Below, piece by piece: positions 40,679-49,302 of a stretch of DNA of 64,000 nucleotides. The stretch is from Paucibacter_B soli. Lineage in GTDB: Bacteria > Pseudomonadota > Gammaproteobacteria > Burkholderiales > Burkholderiaceae_C. Each line of letters begins with the position of its first letter. Positions within the stretch are counted from its first letter, which is position 1. The translations under genes were made by a program, and so were the position numbers. Below the pieces are notes generated by a model, which was given only the letters and a program-made list of their open reading frames with translations, did no database searches and was not told where the DNA came from. The stretch covers positions 62,001 to 126,000 of the forward strand of contig NZ_JBBHJW010000012.1 in NCBI RefSeq assembly GCF_037482845.1, given 5' to 3'.

Positions 40679-42739
40679 ATGGCCGATACCGCTGCCCGCA
40701 ACACCACCCTGATGGCCAACGCCATTCGCGCATTGGCCATGGACGCCGTGCAGCAGGCCAATTCCGGCCACCCGGGCGCCCCCATGGGCATGGCCGAGAT
40801 CGCGGTGGCACTGTGGAACCGTCATCTGCGCCACAACCCGGCCAACCCGCAATGGGCCGAGCGCGACCGCTTCGTGCTCTCCAACGGCCATGGCTCGATG
40901 CTGATCTATGCGCTCTTGCACCTCACCGGCTACGCGCTGCCGATCGAGGAGCTCAAGGCCTTCCGCCAGCTGCACAGCAAGACCCCGGGCCACCCCGAGG
41001 TGGGCGTCACCCCCGGCGTGGAGACCACCACCGGCCCGCTGGGCCAGGGCATCAGCAATGCCGTGGGCCTGGCCCTGGCCGAGAAGATGCTGGCCAAGGA
41101 ATTCAACCGTGAGGGCCACGACATCGTCGGCCACCACACCTACGCCTTCCTGGGCGACGGCTGCCTGATGGAGGGTATCAGCCACGAGGCCTGCGCCCTG
41201 GCCGGCGCCTGGAAGCTCAACAAGCTGATCGCGATCTACGACGACAACGGCATCTCGATCGACGGCCAGGTCGCGCCCTGGTTCATCGACAACACCGCCC
41301 AGCGTTTCGAGGCCTATGGCTGGAACGTGATCGGCCCGGTGGACGGCCACGATGTGGAGTCGGTCGACACCGCCATCGCCATGGCCAAGATGAGCACGGA
41401 CATGCCGACGCTGATCATCGCCAAGACCACCATTGGCAAGGGCAGCCCGAACCGCGCCGGCACCGCCAAGGCGCATGGCGAGGCCCTGGGTGGCGACGAG
41501 ATCAAGCTCACCCGCGAGGCGCTGGGCTGGGCGCATGAGCCCTTCGTGATCCCCCAAGAGGTGTATGCCGACTGGGACGCCAAGGCCGCCGGCGCCGCGC
41601 TGGAAGCCGCCTGGGACGAGCGCTTCGACGCCTACGCCACGGCCTACCCCGAGCTGGCCGCCGAGTTCCAGCGCCGCATGGCCGGCGTGCTGCCCGCCAA
41701 CTTCGCGCAGACCGCAGTGGACGCGGTGATCGCCGCCCATGGCAAGGCCGAGACCGTGGCCAGCCGCAAGGCCAGCCAGCTGGCGCTGGAGGCCTTCACC
41801 GCCGCCGTGCCCGAGCTGCTGGGCGGCTCGGCCGACCTGACCGGCTCCAACCTCACCAACACCAAGAGCACCCCGGCCTTCCGCCTGGAGGCCGATGGGG
41901 CCAGCAACGGCGGCCGCCACATCAACTACGGCGTGCGCGAATTCGGCATGGCCGCCATCATGAATGGCGTGGCCCTGCATGGCGGCTACATCCCCTACGG
42001 CGGCACCTTCCTGACCTTCAGCGACTACAGCCGCAATGCGATCCGCATGGCCGCGCTGATGAAGCAGCGCGTCATCCATGTGTTCACGCACGACTCCATC
42101 GGCCTGGGCGAAGACGGCCCGACCCACCAGTCGATCGAGCATGTGGCCTCGCTGCGCCTGATCCCGGGCCTGGACGTCTGGCGCCCCGCCGACACCACCG
42201 AGACCGTGGTGGCCTGGACCATGGCGATCGGCAATGCCCAGCGCCCCAGCGTGCTGGCGCTGTCGCGCCAGAACCTGCCCTATGCGCCCAAGACCGCGGT
42301 GGACGACATCGCCAAGGGCGGCTATGTGCTGGCCGAGCCCAGCGATGTGGGCATCAAGAACAAGAAGGCCAAGGCGGTCATCATCGCCACCGGCTCCGAG
42401 GTGCAGTTGGCGCTACGCGCGCAGGAAATGCTGGCGCTGGACGGCATCGGCGTGCGCGTGGTGTCGATGCCCTCGACGAATGTGTTCGACCGCCAGGACC
42501 TCGACTACAAGAAGGCCGTGCTGCCCGCCGGCCTGCCGCGCATCGCGGTGGAAATGGGCGCCACCGACGGCTGGTGGAAATATGGCTGCGCCGCCGTGGT
42601 GGGCATTGACACTTACGGCGAATCGGCGCCGGCCCCGGTGCTGTTCAAGCACTTCGGCTTCACCGCGGAAAACGTGGTGGACACCGTCAAGGTGGCGCTC
42701 GGCGTGGCCAAGCTGAAGGGCAAGAAGAAGAGCAAGTGA
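40679..42739 (+). CDS. tkt: Transketolase
   Basis: A 686-residue thiamine-diphosphate enzyme of the pentose-phosphate and Calvin pathways. It moves a two-carbon unit between sugar phosphates. Fingerprints are 'DAVQQANSGHPGAPMGMA', 'TGPLGQGISNAVG', the ThDP motif from 'GDGCLMEGISHEA' to 'YDDNGISIDG', and 'FTHDSIGLGEDGPTHQ'. The C-terminal domain carries 'GTFLTFSDYSRNAIRMAA'. The start at 40679 gives the usual length; the 37-codon in-frame extension upstream has no similarity. A strong terminator lies just after the stop, and gap starts 80 bases downstream, the usual Burkholderiales order. Confidence 0.97.
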   Translation: MADTAARNTTLMANAIRALAMDAVQQANSGHPGAPMGMAEIAVALWNRHLRHNPANPQWAERDRFVLSNGHGSMLIYALLHLTGYALPIEELKAFRQLHSKTPGHPEVGVTPGVETTTGPLGQGISNAVGLALAEKMLAKEFNREGHDIVGHHTYAFLGDGCLMEGISHEACALAGAWKLNKLIAIYDDNGISIDGQVAPWFIDNTAQRFEAYGWNVIGPVDGHDVESVDTAIAMAKMSTDMPTLIIAKTTIGKGSPNRAGTAKAHGEALGGDEIKLTREALGWAHEPFVIPQEVYADWDAKAAGAALEAAWDERFDAYATAYPELAAEFQRRMAGVLPANFAQTAVDAVIAAHGKAETVASRKASQLALEAFTAAVPELLGGSADLTGSNLTNTKSTPAFRLEADGASNGGRHINYGVREFGMAAIMNGVALHGGYIPYGGTFLTFSDYSRNAIRMAALMKQRVIHVFTHDSIGLGEDGPTHQSIEHVASLRLIPGLDVWRPADTTETVVAWTMAIGNAQRPSVLALSRQNLPYAPKTAVDDIAKGGYVLAEPSDVGIKNKKAKAVIIATGSEVQLALRAQEMLALDGIGVRVVSMPSTNVFDRQDLDYKKAVLPAGLPRIAVEMGATDGWWKYGCAAVVGIDTYGESAPAPVLFKHFGFTAENVVDTVKVALGVAKLKGKKKSK

Positions 42740-42746
42740 TCTGACG

Positions 42747-42769
42747 GGGGTGCCAACGGCACCCCTTTT
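42747..42769 (+). terminator. Intrinsic terminator after tkt
   Basis: GGGGTGCC (42747-42754) pairs with GGCACCCC (42758-42765) around AAC, followed by TTTTG. It lies seven bases after the tkt stop. It may attenuate rather than block read-through, since gap follows in the same direction. Confidence 0.85.
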
Positions 42770-42819
42770 GCATAGGTTCGACGTTTTTTGTTGTTTTCTT
42801 TTCTCTCAAGGAGACTCAC

Positions 42820-43818
42820 GTGACGATCAAGATCGGTATCAACGGCTTCGGCCGCATCGGCCGCATGGTGTTCCGCGCTGCCATCGCCAACTTCAAGGAA
42901 ATCGAGGTGGTGGGCATCAACGACCTGCTGGAACCCGACTACCTGGCCTATATGCTCAAGTACGACAGCGTGCACGGCAAGTTCGACGGCGAGGTCGCGG
43001 TCGAGGGCAACACCCTGGTGGTGAACGGCAAGCAGATTCGCCTGACGCAGGAGCGCGACCCGGCCAACCTGAAGTGGAACGAGGTCGGTGCCGACATCGT
43101 GATCGAGGCCACCGGCCTGTTCCTGGACAAGGCCGGTGCCGAGAAGCACCTGGCCGCGGGCGCCAAGAAGGTGGTGATGTCGGCCCCCTCCAAGGACGAC
43201 ACCCCGATGTTCGTGTTCGGCGTGAACGACAAGAGCTACGCCGGCCAGGCCATCATCTCCAACGCCAGCTGCACCACCAACTGCCTGGCCCCGGTGGCCA
43301 AGGTGCTGAACGACAAGTGGGGCATCAAGCGCGGCCTGATGACCACCGTGCACGCCGCCACCGCGACGCAAAAGACCGTGGACGGCCCGAGCAACAAGGA
43401 CTGGCGCGGCGGCCGCGGCATCCTGGAAAACATCATCCCCTCGAGCACCGGCGCCGCCAAGGCCGTGGGCGTGGTGATCCCCGAGCTGAACAAGAAGCTC
43501 ACCGGCATGAGCTTCCGCGTGCCCACCTCCGACGTGTCGGTGGTGGACCTGACGGTGGAACTGAACAGCCCCGCCACCTATGCCGAGATCTGCGCCGAAA
43601 TGAAGGCACAGAGCCAGGGCGCCCTGAAGGGCGTGCTGGGTTACACCGAAGACAAGGTGGTGGCCACCGACTTCCGCGGTGACGCACGCACCTCCATCTT
43701 CGACGCCGACGCCGGCATCGCGCTGGACGGTACCTTCGTCAAGCTGGTGTCCTGGTACGACAACGAGTGGGGCTACTCGAACAAGGTGCTCGAGATGGTG
43801 CGCGTCATCTCGAAGTAA
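42820..43818 (+). CDS. gap: Type I glyceraldehyde-3-phosphate dehydrogenase
   Basis: A 332-residue NAD-dependent glycolytic enzyme. It starts with the dinucleotide fold 'MTIKIGINGFGRIGRM'. The catalytic cysteine is Cys151 in 'SNASCTTNCLAP', with the base His in 'TTVHAATATQ'. 'WYDNEWGYSNKVLEM' closes the protein. The start is a GTG with AAGGAG six bases upstream, which fixes it. It has a terminator 22 bases after its stop. The AT-rich leader with runs of T (42782-42806) between tkt and gap is likely its promoter/untranslated region, though I cannot mark the boxes. Confidence 0.98.
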   Translation: MTIKIGINGFGRIGRMVFRAAIANFKEIEVVGINDLLEPDYLAYMLKYDSVHGKFDGEVAVEGNTLVVNGKQIRLTQERDPANLKWNEVGADIVIEATGLFLDKAGAEKHLAAGAKKVVMSAPSKDDTPMFVFGVNDKSYAGQAIISNASCTTNCLAPVAKVLNDKWGIKRGLMTTVHAATATQKTVDGPSNKDWRGGRGILENIIPSSTGAAKAVGVVIPELNKKLTGMSFRVPTSDVSVVDLTVELNSPATYAEICAEMKAQSQGALKGVLGYTEDKVVATDFRGDARTSIFDADAGIALDGTFVKLVSWYDNEWGYSNKVLEMVRVISK

Positions 43819-43840
43819 TTCGATCGCACAGCATCCGAAG

Positions 43841-43864
43841 GGCCCCGCTTGCGGGGCCTTTTTT
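43841..43864 (+). terminator. Intrinsic terminator after gap
   Basis: A perfect eight-base stem, GGCCCCGC with GCGGGGCC around TT (43841-43858), followed by six T. It begins 22 bases after the gap stop codon. This is a textbook rho-independent terminator. Confidence 0.95.
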
Positions 43865-43959
43865 CGTCTACGGGCTAACGCCATGCTGTGGCGTGCGCCG
43901 GGCGGCGATACTCCGTTCCTAGACCGGCCGCGACAGGTTGGCGATGTGGAGGGAGTGAG

Positions 43960-44979
43960 ATGAGAACAACGTGGCGATTCACGCCGCTGGCCCTGGGCTT
44001 GCTGTGTTTGACCATGGGCACGGCCCAGGCGCAATCGGTGGTGCAGGACCCGGCGGTGGCGCAGACCCTGCAATGCCTGACGCGCAAGGCCGAGCCGCCG
44101 CGGCTGCCGCGCAACGACGAGCGGCGTGGCCACACCGGTTTTGTACGCGTGAAACTCGACTTTGATTCGCCGACGCGCCCGCCCAAGGTGGAGATCCTGG
44201 CGCGCGGTGCCACACCGGCCATGGTGGACGAGGTGGAGCGCTACCTGGACGGCTACCGTCTGCCCTGCATGGCCGAAGGTCAAGCGACGCTGAGCGTGGT
44301 GCAGGAGTTCTCTTTCAAACCGCAGTCGGGCATTCAATGGACCTACCTGCGCCATGTGCGGCGCGAGGCCACGGGTGCGCTGGAATGCCTGCGCACACCG
44401 CCCGAGCATCCGGAGTTTCCGCGCTACTGGTTCGACCGCAACGCCGGCAGCGTGGTGGTGCAGGCGCGTTTCACGGCCGCGGACCAAGCGCCCGAGCTGA
44501 GCGTCGTGTACGAGTCCGAGAGCGTAAATCGCGCCGCACGCAACATCGTGCTGGACTATGTGAGCCGCTACCGGCTTCCCTGCATGTCGGCATCGGCCGA
44601 GCCGGTGGCGATGCAGCAGCAGTTCAAGTTCGCACCGGTCGGTCGGCGCCATTCGGTGTTCAAGGACGAGCTGCCGCTGGTGGGCTTTTTGTCCGCCATG
44701 GAAGGGATAGAGAAGGAGCGGGTTCACTTCGATTTCGGCACCATGGCCTGCCCCTTCCGGGTGGCCTGGCGCCTGGGTCGGCCTGCGCTGCCGAATGCGG
44801 TGGGCGAGATCGGCGCTCCCGATCCCAACCGGCTCGAATTCCTGTCGTGGCTGGAAACCTTGACGCTCAAGCTCAGGCCCGGTCAGTTCGAGGATCTGCT
44901 GGGCAGCCAGACCGTGGTGCTGGTCCCTTGTGGCGTGCTCTCGCTCGAACCTGCCGCCACCGCCGACGCGCCGTCCTGA
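43960..44979 (+). CDS. Exported protein with two TonB-C-like repeats
   Basis: About 339 residues. A signal peptide (RRFTPLALGLLCLTMGTAQA-like) precedes two related modules. Module 1 has 'GFVRVKLDFDSPTRPPKVEI' and 'DEVERYLDGYRLPCM'. Module 2 has 'GSVVVQARFTAADQAPELSV' and 'RNIVLDYVSRYRLPCM'. The pattern of strand, 'P..EI/V' and a helix before the RLPCM end resembles the C-terminal domain of TonB. No membrane anchor or ExbB/ExbD gene is seen, so it is not a typical energy transducer. The shared C(M) end could make an intramolecular or intermolecular disulfide. GGAGGGAG lies just before the ATG. Confidence 0.75.
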   Translation: MRTTWRFTPLALGLLCLTMGTAQAQSVVQDPAVAQTLQCLTRKAEPPRLPRNDERRGHTGFVRVKLDFDSPTRPPKVEILARGATPAMVDEVERYLDGYRLPCMAEGQATLSVVQEFSFKPQSGIQWTYLRHVRREATGALECLRTPPEHPEFPRYWFDRNAGSVVVQARFTAADQAPELSVVYESESVNRAARNIVLDYVSRYRLPCMSASAEPVAMQQQFKFAPVGRRHSVFKDELPLVGFLSAMEGIEKERVHFDFGTMACPFRVAWRLGRPALPNAVGEIGAPDPNRLEFLSWLETLTLKLRPGQFEDLLGSQTVVLVPCGVLSLEPAATADAPS

Positions 44980-45088
44980 GCTACTTCGCTGGGCTGTCGG
45001 CCGCGCAGACTTTTGCGCTTCTTTACGGCTTTCGAAATCGACGCGACGCCTACACTGGGCGCGACCGCCATGGGTCTGGAGATACGCC

Positions 45089-47041
45089 GTGAAGACTGTT
45101 CGCCGAAACCTTGCCGCTGGCGCCATGCTGGCTGTCCTGAGCACCTTGCCCATGCAGGCGAGCATGGCCGCCAGTGCCGCGAGCGTGAGCGCAAGCAGCC
45201 AGGCCCGCGTGATCGTGCGTTTCAAGCCCGGCGCCCAGAGCGTGCGCGCCAAGATCCTGGCCGCCGACGCGCTGCCCAGCCAGACCATCCAGGTGGCGCA
45301 GACGCGCGGCACGGCGCTGGGCCTGCGCAGCGGCCTCGCGCTCACCCATGTGGGCCGCAGCCTGGACACGCGCACCCATGTCTATGTGGCGGCCGGCATC
45401 GATGCGGCCGCGCTGGCCAAGCGCCTGGCGGCCGATGCCGAGGTGGAACTGGTGGCGGTGGACCGGCGCCGCCGCGCCACCGCCCTGCCCAACGATCCCC
45501 TGTTTGCCGAGGGCAACGGTGCCATCGCGGCGGGCCAGTGGTATCTGCGCGCCCCGGACAGCACGGTGATCTCCAGCATCAATGCGGTGAAGGCCTGGAA
45601 CAGCAATACCGGCAGCGCCGTGGTGGCGGTGCTGGACACCGGCGTGCGCTACGAACACCCCGATCTGGCGTCCAAGCTGCTGCCCGGCTATGACCTGATC
45701 AGCGAGCCCCTGGTTGCCAACGACGGCGGTATGCGCGACAGCGATGCCAGCGACCCCGGCGATGGCGTCTCCCAGGCCGATGTGGACGGCCCGCTGAAGG
45801 ACATCTGCAGCAGCAGCGATGTGAGCAGCAGCTCCTGGCATGGCACGCGGGTGTCCGGCCTGATCGGCGCGGCCAGCGACAACGGCATCGGCATCGCCGG
45901 TGTCAGCTGGGGCAGCAAGATCCTGCCGGTGCGGGTGCTGGGCCGCTGCGGTGGCTACGACTCCGACATCATGGCCGGCATGCGTTGGGCCGCCGGCGTC
46001 TCCGTGCCCGGCCTGCCGGTCAACAGCCATGTGGCACGCGTGTTGAACATGAGCCTGGGCAGCGATGGCTCCTGCGCCGCCAGCGACCCCACCGGCCAGC
46101 TCTATCGCGAGACCATCGCCGAGGTGGGCGCCAAGGGGGCGCTGGTGATCGCCGCCGCCGGCAACAACGCCGGCCAGGCGGTGGGCATCCCGGCCAACTG
46201 CCCCGGCGTGCTGGCGGTGGGGGCGCTGCGCCATGTCGGCACCAAGGTCGGCTTCTCGGCCATGGGGCCCGAGGTGGGTTTGAGCGCGCCAGGCGGCAAC
46301 TGCGTCAACGAGACCGGCGCCTGCCTCTACTCGCTCGTCACCACCAGCAACTCGGGCACGCAGGGGCCGCTGGCCAGCAGCTACACGGACAGCAATGCCA
46401 ATGTGGGCACGAGCTTCTCGGCGCCGCTGGTATCGGGCACGGCGGCCCTGCTCTTGTCGACACGGCCCAGCCTCAGCGTGGCCGAACTGGTGAATGTGCT
46501 CAAGAGCACCAGCCGGCCCTTCCCGGCCAGGCCCAGCAGCGCGACCGTGCCTCAATGTGCGGCACCCACCAGCACCGAACAGCTCGAGTGCTACTGCAGC
46601 ACCGCCACCTGCGGTGCTGGCATGCTGGACGCCGGCGCCGCCGTCGAGGCCGTGGCGGCCGCCAACAACGCCTCGGTGCAGATCAGCGCCGGCGCCGCCG
46701 CCGTGGCCGGCCAGACGCTCACGCTCAGCGCCAGCGCGCTGGGCCTGGCCAGCGGGCGCACGGTGGCGAGCTCGGTGTGGAGCATCGTCGACGGCGGCGG
46801 CATCGTCAGCGGTTTTGCCAGCCAGAGCGGCATGAGCGCCAGCGTCACGCCCAGCGCGGCCGGCAGCTTCAGCGTCAAGCTGACGCTCACCGACGACCTG
46901 GGTTTTGTCTACGCCGGCACGCTCGGCGTCACGGTGGCGCCAGCACCGGTGGTGTCCAGCGGCGGTGGCGGCGCCATGCAGGGTGCCTGGCTATTGGCCT
47001 TGCTGGCCTGCGTGCCGCTGCTGCGGCGGGCGCGTCGCTAA
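45089..47041 (+). CDS. S8-family (subtilisin-like) secreted serine protease with a C-terminal sorting-like tail
   Basis: About 650 residues, GTG start with GGAGA nine bases upstream. A signal peptide (NLAAGAMLAVLSTLPMQASMAA) and propeptide precede the catalytic domain. Active-site residues: Asp183 in 'AVLDTGVRYEHPD', His251 in 'SSSWHGTRVSGLIG', Ser442 in 'NVGTSFSAPLVSG'; the oxyanion Asn is in 'AAAGNNAGQAVG'. A PKD/Ig-like domain follows (about 530-620). The C-terminal end is Gly-rich (SSGGGGA), then a hydrophobic helix, then RRARR, like GlyGly-CTERM tails processed by rhombosortase. It should be released or surface-anchored. The two Cys-rich loops near 550-560 may carry disulfides. Confidence 0.92.
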   Translation: MKTVRRNLAAGAMLAVLSTLPMQASMAASAASVSASSQARVIVRFKPGAQSVRAKILAADALPSQTIQVAQTRGTALGLRSGLALTHVGRSLDTRTHVYVAAGIDAAALAKRLAADAEVELVAVDRRRRATALPNDPLFAEGNGAIAAGQWYLRAPDSTVISSINAVKAWNSNTGSAVVAVLDTGVRYEHPDLASKLLPGYDLISEPLVANDGGMRDSDASDPGDGVSQADVDGPLKDICSSSDVSSSSWHGTRVSGLIGAASDNGIGIAGVSWGSKILPVRVLGRCGGYDSDIMAGMRWAAGVSVPGLPVNSHVARVLNMSLGSDGSCAASDPTGQLYRETIAEVGAKGALVIAAAGNNAGQAVGIPANCPGVLAVGALRHVGTKVGFSAMGPEVGLSAPGGNCVNETGACLYSLVTTSNSGTQGPLASSYTDSNANVGTSFSAPLVSGTAALLLSTRPSLSVAELVNVLKSTSRPFPARPSSATVPQCAAPTSTEQLECYCSTATCGAGMLDAGAAVEAVAAANNASVQISAGAAAVAGQTLTLSASALGLASGRTVASSVWSIVDGGGIVSGFASQSGMSASVTPSAAGSFSVKLTLTDDLGFVYAGTLGVTVAPAPVVSSGGGGAMQGAWLLALLACVPLLRRARR

Positions 47042-47044
47042 GGG

Positions 47045-47767
47045 TCAGCGCGAGGCAGCACTCGCGGGCGCCTGCGCAGCGGCAGCGCTGGCTGCAGCCG
47101 CAGCCGCGGCCGCGGCCACCTCGGGGGCGCAGGATCTGAGGTTGCCGCCGTTCTTGAGCGCGGCCAGCCGCGCCTGCAGGCCGCCGTCGGCCTGGGCAAA
47201 GCGCAGCAGGTGCAGGGTCTTGGGGGCTTGCAGGGGCAGCACGCGCAGACCCTTGAGCGCGCGTTGCGCGAGCGCTTCCACCTGGTCGGCGGCGGCCTTT
47301 TCGCTGGCATGGCGCGAGAGCACCATGCTGGGCATCTCGTCGGCCGGGCCGCTGAGGTACTCGTAGCTTATCTTCAGGCGCTTGTAGGTCTCTTCCTTGC
47401 GCGCCTGGAATTCCTTGTTGGGGAATTTGATGGTGGCCACGGCCCAGACGCCCGCCACCTCGCTGGCGATGTCCTGCCACTCGGCGGGGGCCACGCCGGC
47501 CTTGTCGAGCTGGGCCTGCAGGCCGCGCAGGGCCTCGCTGCCCTCCACCGGACCCAGCTCCAGGCAGGCACGCGCCTGCTGCAACAAGGCCTTGGCGTTT
47601 TGCGGCGAAACCAGGCTGAGGCGCTCTGGGTGTTGCTGCTGCTGCAGGCGCTCGGGCTCGCGATCGCCCTGGGCGCGCAGGCCCGTGACGCCATCCAGCC
47701 AACCCTGGGTCCAGGCGTAGAAGGCCAGATTGGCGGCAAGCAGCAGGACCAGCAGGGCTCTGAGCAT
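47045..47767 (-). CDS. SPOR-like membrane protein downstream of birA
   Basis: About 240 residues. An N-terminal membrane helix (LRALLVLLLAANLAFYAWTQ) is followed by a linker and a SPOR-like region around 'LGPVEGSEALRGLQAQLDKA'. A Lys-rich middle part and an Ala-rich tail (runs of A broken by S, Q and P) follow. The tail is low-complexity. Similar proteins follow birA, or birA-coaX, in Burkholderiales; the usual intervening type III pantothenate kinase gene (coaX) is not present here. The ATG at 47767 was preferred over the TTG at 47779; neither has a strong ribosome site. Confidence 0.75.
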   Translation of the reverse strand: MLRALLVLLLAANLAFYAWTQGWLDGVTGLRAQGDREPERLQQQQHPERLSLVSPQNAKALLQQARACLELGPVEGSEALRGLQAQLDKAGVAPAEWQDIASEVAGVWAVATIKFPNKEFQARKEETYKRLKISYEYLSGPADEMPSMVLSRHASEKAAADQVEALAQRALKGLRVLPLQAPKTLHLLRFAQADGGLQARLAALKNGGNLRSCAPEVAAAAAAAAASAAAAQAPASAASR

Positions 47768-47779
47768 CGTCGTTGTCAA

Positions 47780-48628
47780 TCAGTCGCCCAAGCGCACGCT
47801 GACCTCGCCACCACCCACCGGCTGCAGGCCCTCGGCCGTCTGCACCAGCAGCTCGCCCTTGGCATTCACGCCCTGGGCCACGCCCTCCAGGCTGCCGGCC
47901 ACCACCGCGCGGCCGCGCAAGAGGTCGCGGCGGGCGTACTCGGCCTGCCAGGGCGCGAAACCGGCCTCGGCAAAGCGCTGCAGCGCCAGCACCAGGGGGC
48001 GCGCCACGCGCGCCAGCACGGCCGGGGCATCCAGGCCGGCTTCGAATTCGTCCAGGCTGGCAAAACCGGCGCTGAACTGGCCGGCCTGCGGGGTCAGGTC
48101 TTGCTGGGTGACGTTGAGGCCGATACCGATGATGGCCATGCGCTGGCTGCCGGCCGGCACGGTCTCGATCAGGATCCCGCCGAGCTTGCGCCCGTCCAGC
48201 CAGATGTCGTTGGGCCACTTGAGCTGCAGGCGCGGTATGGCGCCGGCCGGCTGCGGCTCCAGGCCCTGGGCGATGGCGCAACCCACCACCAGCGAGAGGC
48301 CCGACCAGTCCGCCAGGTCCATGGGCACGGCCAGCGAGAAGGTCAGCGAGGCGCCAGGCTGGGCATGCCAGCTGCGGCCCATGCGGCCGCGGCCATGGGT
48401 CTGGTGTTCGGCCACCAGCAGGCAGGGGTGCATGTCGTGGGCACGCCGGCCATAGCCAGCGGGCTCGCCGGGATGGCGACCCTCGCTGCGCACGCGCTCC
48501 AGCAGGGCGGTATTGGTGGAGTCCACCCGCGCCAGCACCTCGATGGACAGGCCCGGCAGCAGCGGTTCCAGGTCTTGCCAGAGGGCTTCAACCCCCCAAT
48601 GCGGGTGCGTAAGCGCGGAGTTGGGCAC
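47780..48628 (-). CDS. birA: Biotin--[acetyl-CoA-carboxylase] ligase
   Basis: A 282-residue enzyme that joins biotin to the carrier domain of acetyl-CoA carboxylase and related enzymes. The biotinyl-adenylate site is 'QTHGRGRMGRSWHAQPG'. The lysine segment is 'LKWPNDIWLDGRKLGGIL', followed by 'IGIGLNV'. It lacks the N-terminal helix-turn-helix of E. coli BirA, so it is the monofunctional type and not a repressor. The start is a GTG with GAGGAC about ten bases upstream. The SPOR-like gene overlaps or abuts its stop. Confidence 0.95.
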   Translation of the reverse strand: MPNSALTHPHWGVEALWQDLEPLLPGLSIEVLARVDSTNTALLERVRSEGRHPGEPAGYGRRAHDMHPCLLVAEHQTHGRGRMGRSWHAQPGASLTFSLAVPMDLADWSGLSLVVGCAIAQGLEPQPAGAIPRLQLKWPNDIWLDGRKLGGILIETVPAGSQRMAIIGIGLNVTQQDLTPQAGQFSAGFASLDEFEAGLDAPAVLARVARPLVLALQRFAEAGFAPWQAEYARRDLLRGRAVVAGSLEGVAQGVNAKGELLVQTAEGLQPVGGGEVSVRLGD

Positions 48629-48642
48629 GCGTGCGGTCCTCG

Positions 48643-48666
48643 TTTGTTTGTCTGTCTATCTATCTA
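48643..48666. repeat. Tetranucleotide repeat tract
   Basis: Six four-base units, (TTTG)2-TCTG-(TCTA)3, between the SET gene and birA. The last unit contains the SET stop codon (TAG on the minus strand). It is short and imperfect. Slippage would change only the extreme 3' end of the SET gene and the spacing to birA. Confidence 0.6.
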
Positions 48667-49167
48667 GCGTTTGGGCGCCAGCATGGTGCCACGGCAATCG
48701 ACCGAGCCGCAACGGCAGGCGTATTCTTTTTTCAGCTTGGGGGTGTAGCGCTCGTCTATCACCAGGCCGTAGTCGTAGAACAGCTCCTCGCCGGGGCAGA
48801 GGTCGCGCAGCGCCTTGATGAAGACGCGGCCGTTGATCTCATCCGCCTCGCAATTGGGTTCGCAGCTGTGGTTGATCCAGCGCGAGCTGTTGCCACCGTA
48901 GAGGGCGTCGATCACCTCGCCGGTATCGAGCTGGAAATAAAAGGTATGGTTCGGGTCGCTAGGGTCATGGGGGTGGCGGTCCATCGCCTCGTCCCAGCTG
49001 ATGCGTTCGCCGGTGTATTCGATCAGGGTCTCGCCGGCCTCGATATGCGCCAGCGCGTAGACGCCGCGGCCATGCACGCCCGAACGCCGCACCTGGATGC
49101 GTCGACCCGCCGTCTTGATGACGTGGGCAGCGTGGCGCGCGGCAGGTTTGGGCTTGGCTTGCGGCAT
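48664..49167 (-). CDS. SET-domain protein-lysine methyltransferase
   Basis: A 167-residue protein consisting of a SET domain with post-SET motif. 'SGVHGRGVYALAHIEAGETL' is the SAM-binding start; 'YGGNSSRWINHSCEPNCEAD' is the central knot; 'GEELFYDYGL' gives the catalytic Tyr. The post-SET cysteines are in 'ACRCGSVDCRGTM', matching a CxC-x4-C zinc pattern. It should methylate protein lysines with SAM. The bacterial substrate is unknown. The gene has no partner; it is upstream of birA on the same strand (35 bases) and divergent from topB. The start is 49167. Confidence 0.9.
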   Translation of the reverse strand: MPQAKPKPAARHAAHVIKTAGRRIQVRRSGVHGRGVYALAHIEAGETLIEYTGERISWDEAMDRHPHDPSDPNHTFYFQLDTGEVIDALYGGNSSRWINHSCEPNCEADEINGRVFIKALRDLCPGEELFYDYGLVIDERYTPKLKKEYACRCGSVDCRGTMLAPKR

Positions 49168-49196
49168 GGCTCGAGTTGGTTACATTGAAATCATGG

Positions 49197-49221
49197 GTGC
49201 GCGCGTGTGCGTGTGCGCGCG
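49197..49221. repeat. 25-base alternating purine/pyrimidine tract (Z-DNA-prone)
   Basis: A run of strictly alternating G/C and G/T steps in the divergent gap between the SET gene and topB. Such (CG/TG)n tracts can form Z-DNA under negative supercoiling. It is upstream of a topoisomerase gene, where supercoiling sensitivity would make sense, but that is conjecture. Confidence 0.6.
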
Positions 49222-49302
49222 AGGCCGCATTGTAGGCATGGCTTCGAGCACCCCGTAGCAAGCCGCAGTTTGGCGAACAGAACGAACGACAACGAAGGAA
49301 CC

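Noticed and set aside
42613..45375. A 920-codon open frame antisense to gap and the TonB-C-like gene
   Set aside because: It runs through gap and its terminator. It is a GC-driven shadow.
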